Program-made: the position numbers and the translations under genes | Source of the DNA: Flavobacterium cupriresistens | GTDB lineage: Bacteria; Bacteroidota; Bacteroidia; Flavobacteriales; Flavobacteriaceae | Direction of reading: 5' to 3' | Assembly: GCF_020911925.1 (NCBI RefSeq) | Contig: NZ_CP087134.1 | Location: 1,550,001-1,614,000 of the forward strand | DNA: 64,000 nt | In this document: positions 63,218 to 64,000 of the stretch, piece after piece | Layout: every line of letters begins with the position of its first letter | Numbering within the stretch: the stretch's first letter is position 1 | Notes under the pieces: model-generated | Seen by the model: the letters and a program-made list of their open reading frames with translations, nothing else | What the model was told of the DNA's origin: nothing | Database searches by the model: none

Positions 63218-64000
63218 TACGGTGTTACGATTTTATAATTGATGATTTCTTTAAATGTAAAAATAGATAAAATTTGGTCTTTGTAGCAGAATTTATCAAA
63301 GGTTTTTTCTGAAATTTCTATTTCAGAAATTGCACTTGAATTTGTATCTGAACTGCTTTTAAAATACAATAAATTGTTTGTCCTGAAAATATATTGGTGT
63401 TGGTCGATAATTTCGATTTTATCAAAATCAGGGACTTTTCCCAGAGCTGTTATTTTTCCGAAAATATCGCAGGAGAACCAGTTGTTTTTCTTGTCTATCC
63501 AATAAAAAGCATTAAAATCGGTTTGATAATATTGGATCGTTTCAGTCAATGGAGTCGAAACGATTTTATATTCATTCTTCAGATAGTCAAAAAGTCCAAT
63601 TTGTTGGTTTAATGTGTTATAAACCCAAAGTTGATTCTGCGTTGACATACCTATAAACGGAACTACAATTGGGATATTGTTTTGAGAAAAATTAATCTCC
63701 GTGATTTTATTCAATTGATTATCGAGTAATATAACACTATTAAAGTCTTCGTAAAACAAAACCATTTTAAGCGGATTTTGCAGGTCGACTTTAGTTAAAT
63801 TTCCCAGAGAAACATTTTTGTACTCAAAAACCTCATTGCCTTTAATTTTTCGAAAGACATTGTCTTTTATCAAATAATAATACCCAAAAGAATCGTATCC
63901 CAGAAATTCATCAGCATCAATTTTTAAATGAGAAATAGTATCAGGCTTTATTTTCTGGCCTTGCGCAAAGAATACTGTGGAGTAACCGGCGATAAAAAAG
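63217..64000 (-). CDS. Exported protein of unknown function, 5' end outside window
   Basis: The frame runs from the window edge and shows the end of a signal peptide (FFIAGYSTVFFAQGQ), so only a few N-terminal codons are missing. About 260 residues are visible. They look beta-rich with repeated short blades (GYDSFGYYYLIKDN, NSVILLDNQLNKI, NQLWVYNTLNQQIGLFDY), reminiscent of a WD/Kelch-like propeller. I do not recognise a named family. It overlaps the start of the deoxynucleoside kinase gene by one base, so the two are probably co-transcribed. Confidence 0.75.
   Translation of the reverse strand, partial: FFIAGYSTVFFAQGQKIKPDTISHLKIDADEFLGYDSFGYYYLIKDNVFRKIKGNEVFEYKNVSLGNLTKVDLQNPLKMVLFYEDFNSVILLDNQLNKITEINFSQNNIPIVVPFIGMSTQNQLWVYNTLNQQIGLFDYLKNEYKIVSTPLTETIQYYQTDFNAFYWIDKKNNWFSCDIFGKITALGKVPDFDKIEIIDQHQYIFRTNNLLYFKSSSDTNSSAISEIEISEKTFDKFCYKDQILSIFTFKEIINYKIVTP

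Overview
The window is AT-rich and chromosomal. It reads as a Flavobacterium or close Flavobacteriaceae relative. The evidence is Bacteroidota-type promoters (TTG, about 19-20 bases, TAnnTTTG), a short principal sigma factor without region 1.1, a PorT/SprT-like type IX secretion protein, exosortase XrtF with its partner, DUF4249 and DUF5686 proteins, and TonB-dependent receptors. I see no rRNA, tRNA, CRISPR array, insertion sequence or phage genes. Nearly everything is housekeeping or envelope biology, with a few accessory islands.

Layout. 0-2.7 kb: the end of a peptide transporter, then three tandem periplasmic thioredoxin-fold genes, two of which have lost the CxxC site. 2.7-7.5 kb (minus): comEC, an NlpC/P60 lipoprotein, lpxB, a small membrane protein and surE. 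7.7-12.5 kb: a tail-specific protease, a secreted nuclease, rpe and the principal sigma factor. 12.7-20.6 kb (minus): a five-gene outer-membrane island with an STN-type TonB receptor, two tandem DUF4249 lipoproteins, an MG2/plug-like protein and an unknown secreted protein. 21.3-24.5 kb: pnp, rpsO and a GAF-domain methionine sulfoxide reductase. 24.6-29.3 kb (plus): XrtF and partner, then a metal-linked cluster (HYC_CC_PP protein, TonB receptor, secreted HMA protein) and a DedA protein.

29.8-37 kb (minus): the rod-shape cluster mreB-mreC-mreD-mrdA-rodA behind purH. 37.2-46.7 kb: an ABC permease, alcohol dehydrogenase, accD, class II aldolase, a TamL-like Omp85 lipoprotein, a TrmH methyltransferase, porT/sprT and ubiE. 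47.5-52.5 kb: folA, a 2TM protein, a CBM48 protein, thyA, a DUF151 nuclease and etfAB. 52.9-58.3 kb: pdhB, a DUF5686 protein, an acyltransferase and a DNA glycosylase. 58.4-61.6 kb: soluble pyrophosphatase followed by a K+-dependent membrane pyrophosphatase with an unusual Cys-rich tail. 61.7-64 kb: a HigA antitoxin with a broken higB, palindromic repeats, a deoxynucleoside kinase and a truncated secreted protein.

The genes combine into envelope building (lpxB, mre/mrd/rodA, TamL, PorT), nutrient and metal import (two TonB systems) and central metabolism (fbaA, pdhB, accD, etfAB, rpe, purH, thyA/folA). Several families of palindromic interspersed repeats fill the intergenic gaps. The most unusual items are the catalytically dead thioredoxin paralogs, the HYC_CC_PP/receptor/HMA cluster, the pyrophosphatase tail, the AccD without zinc-ribbon cysteines, the truncated higB beside palindromic repeats, and a strong orphan terminator in an 814-base gene-free region.
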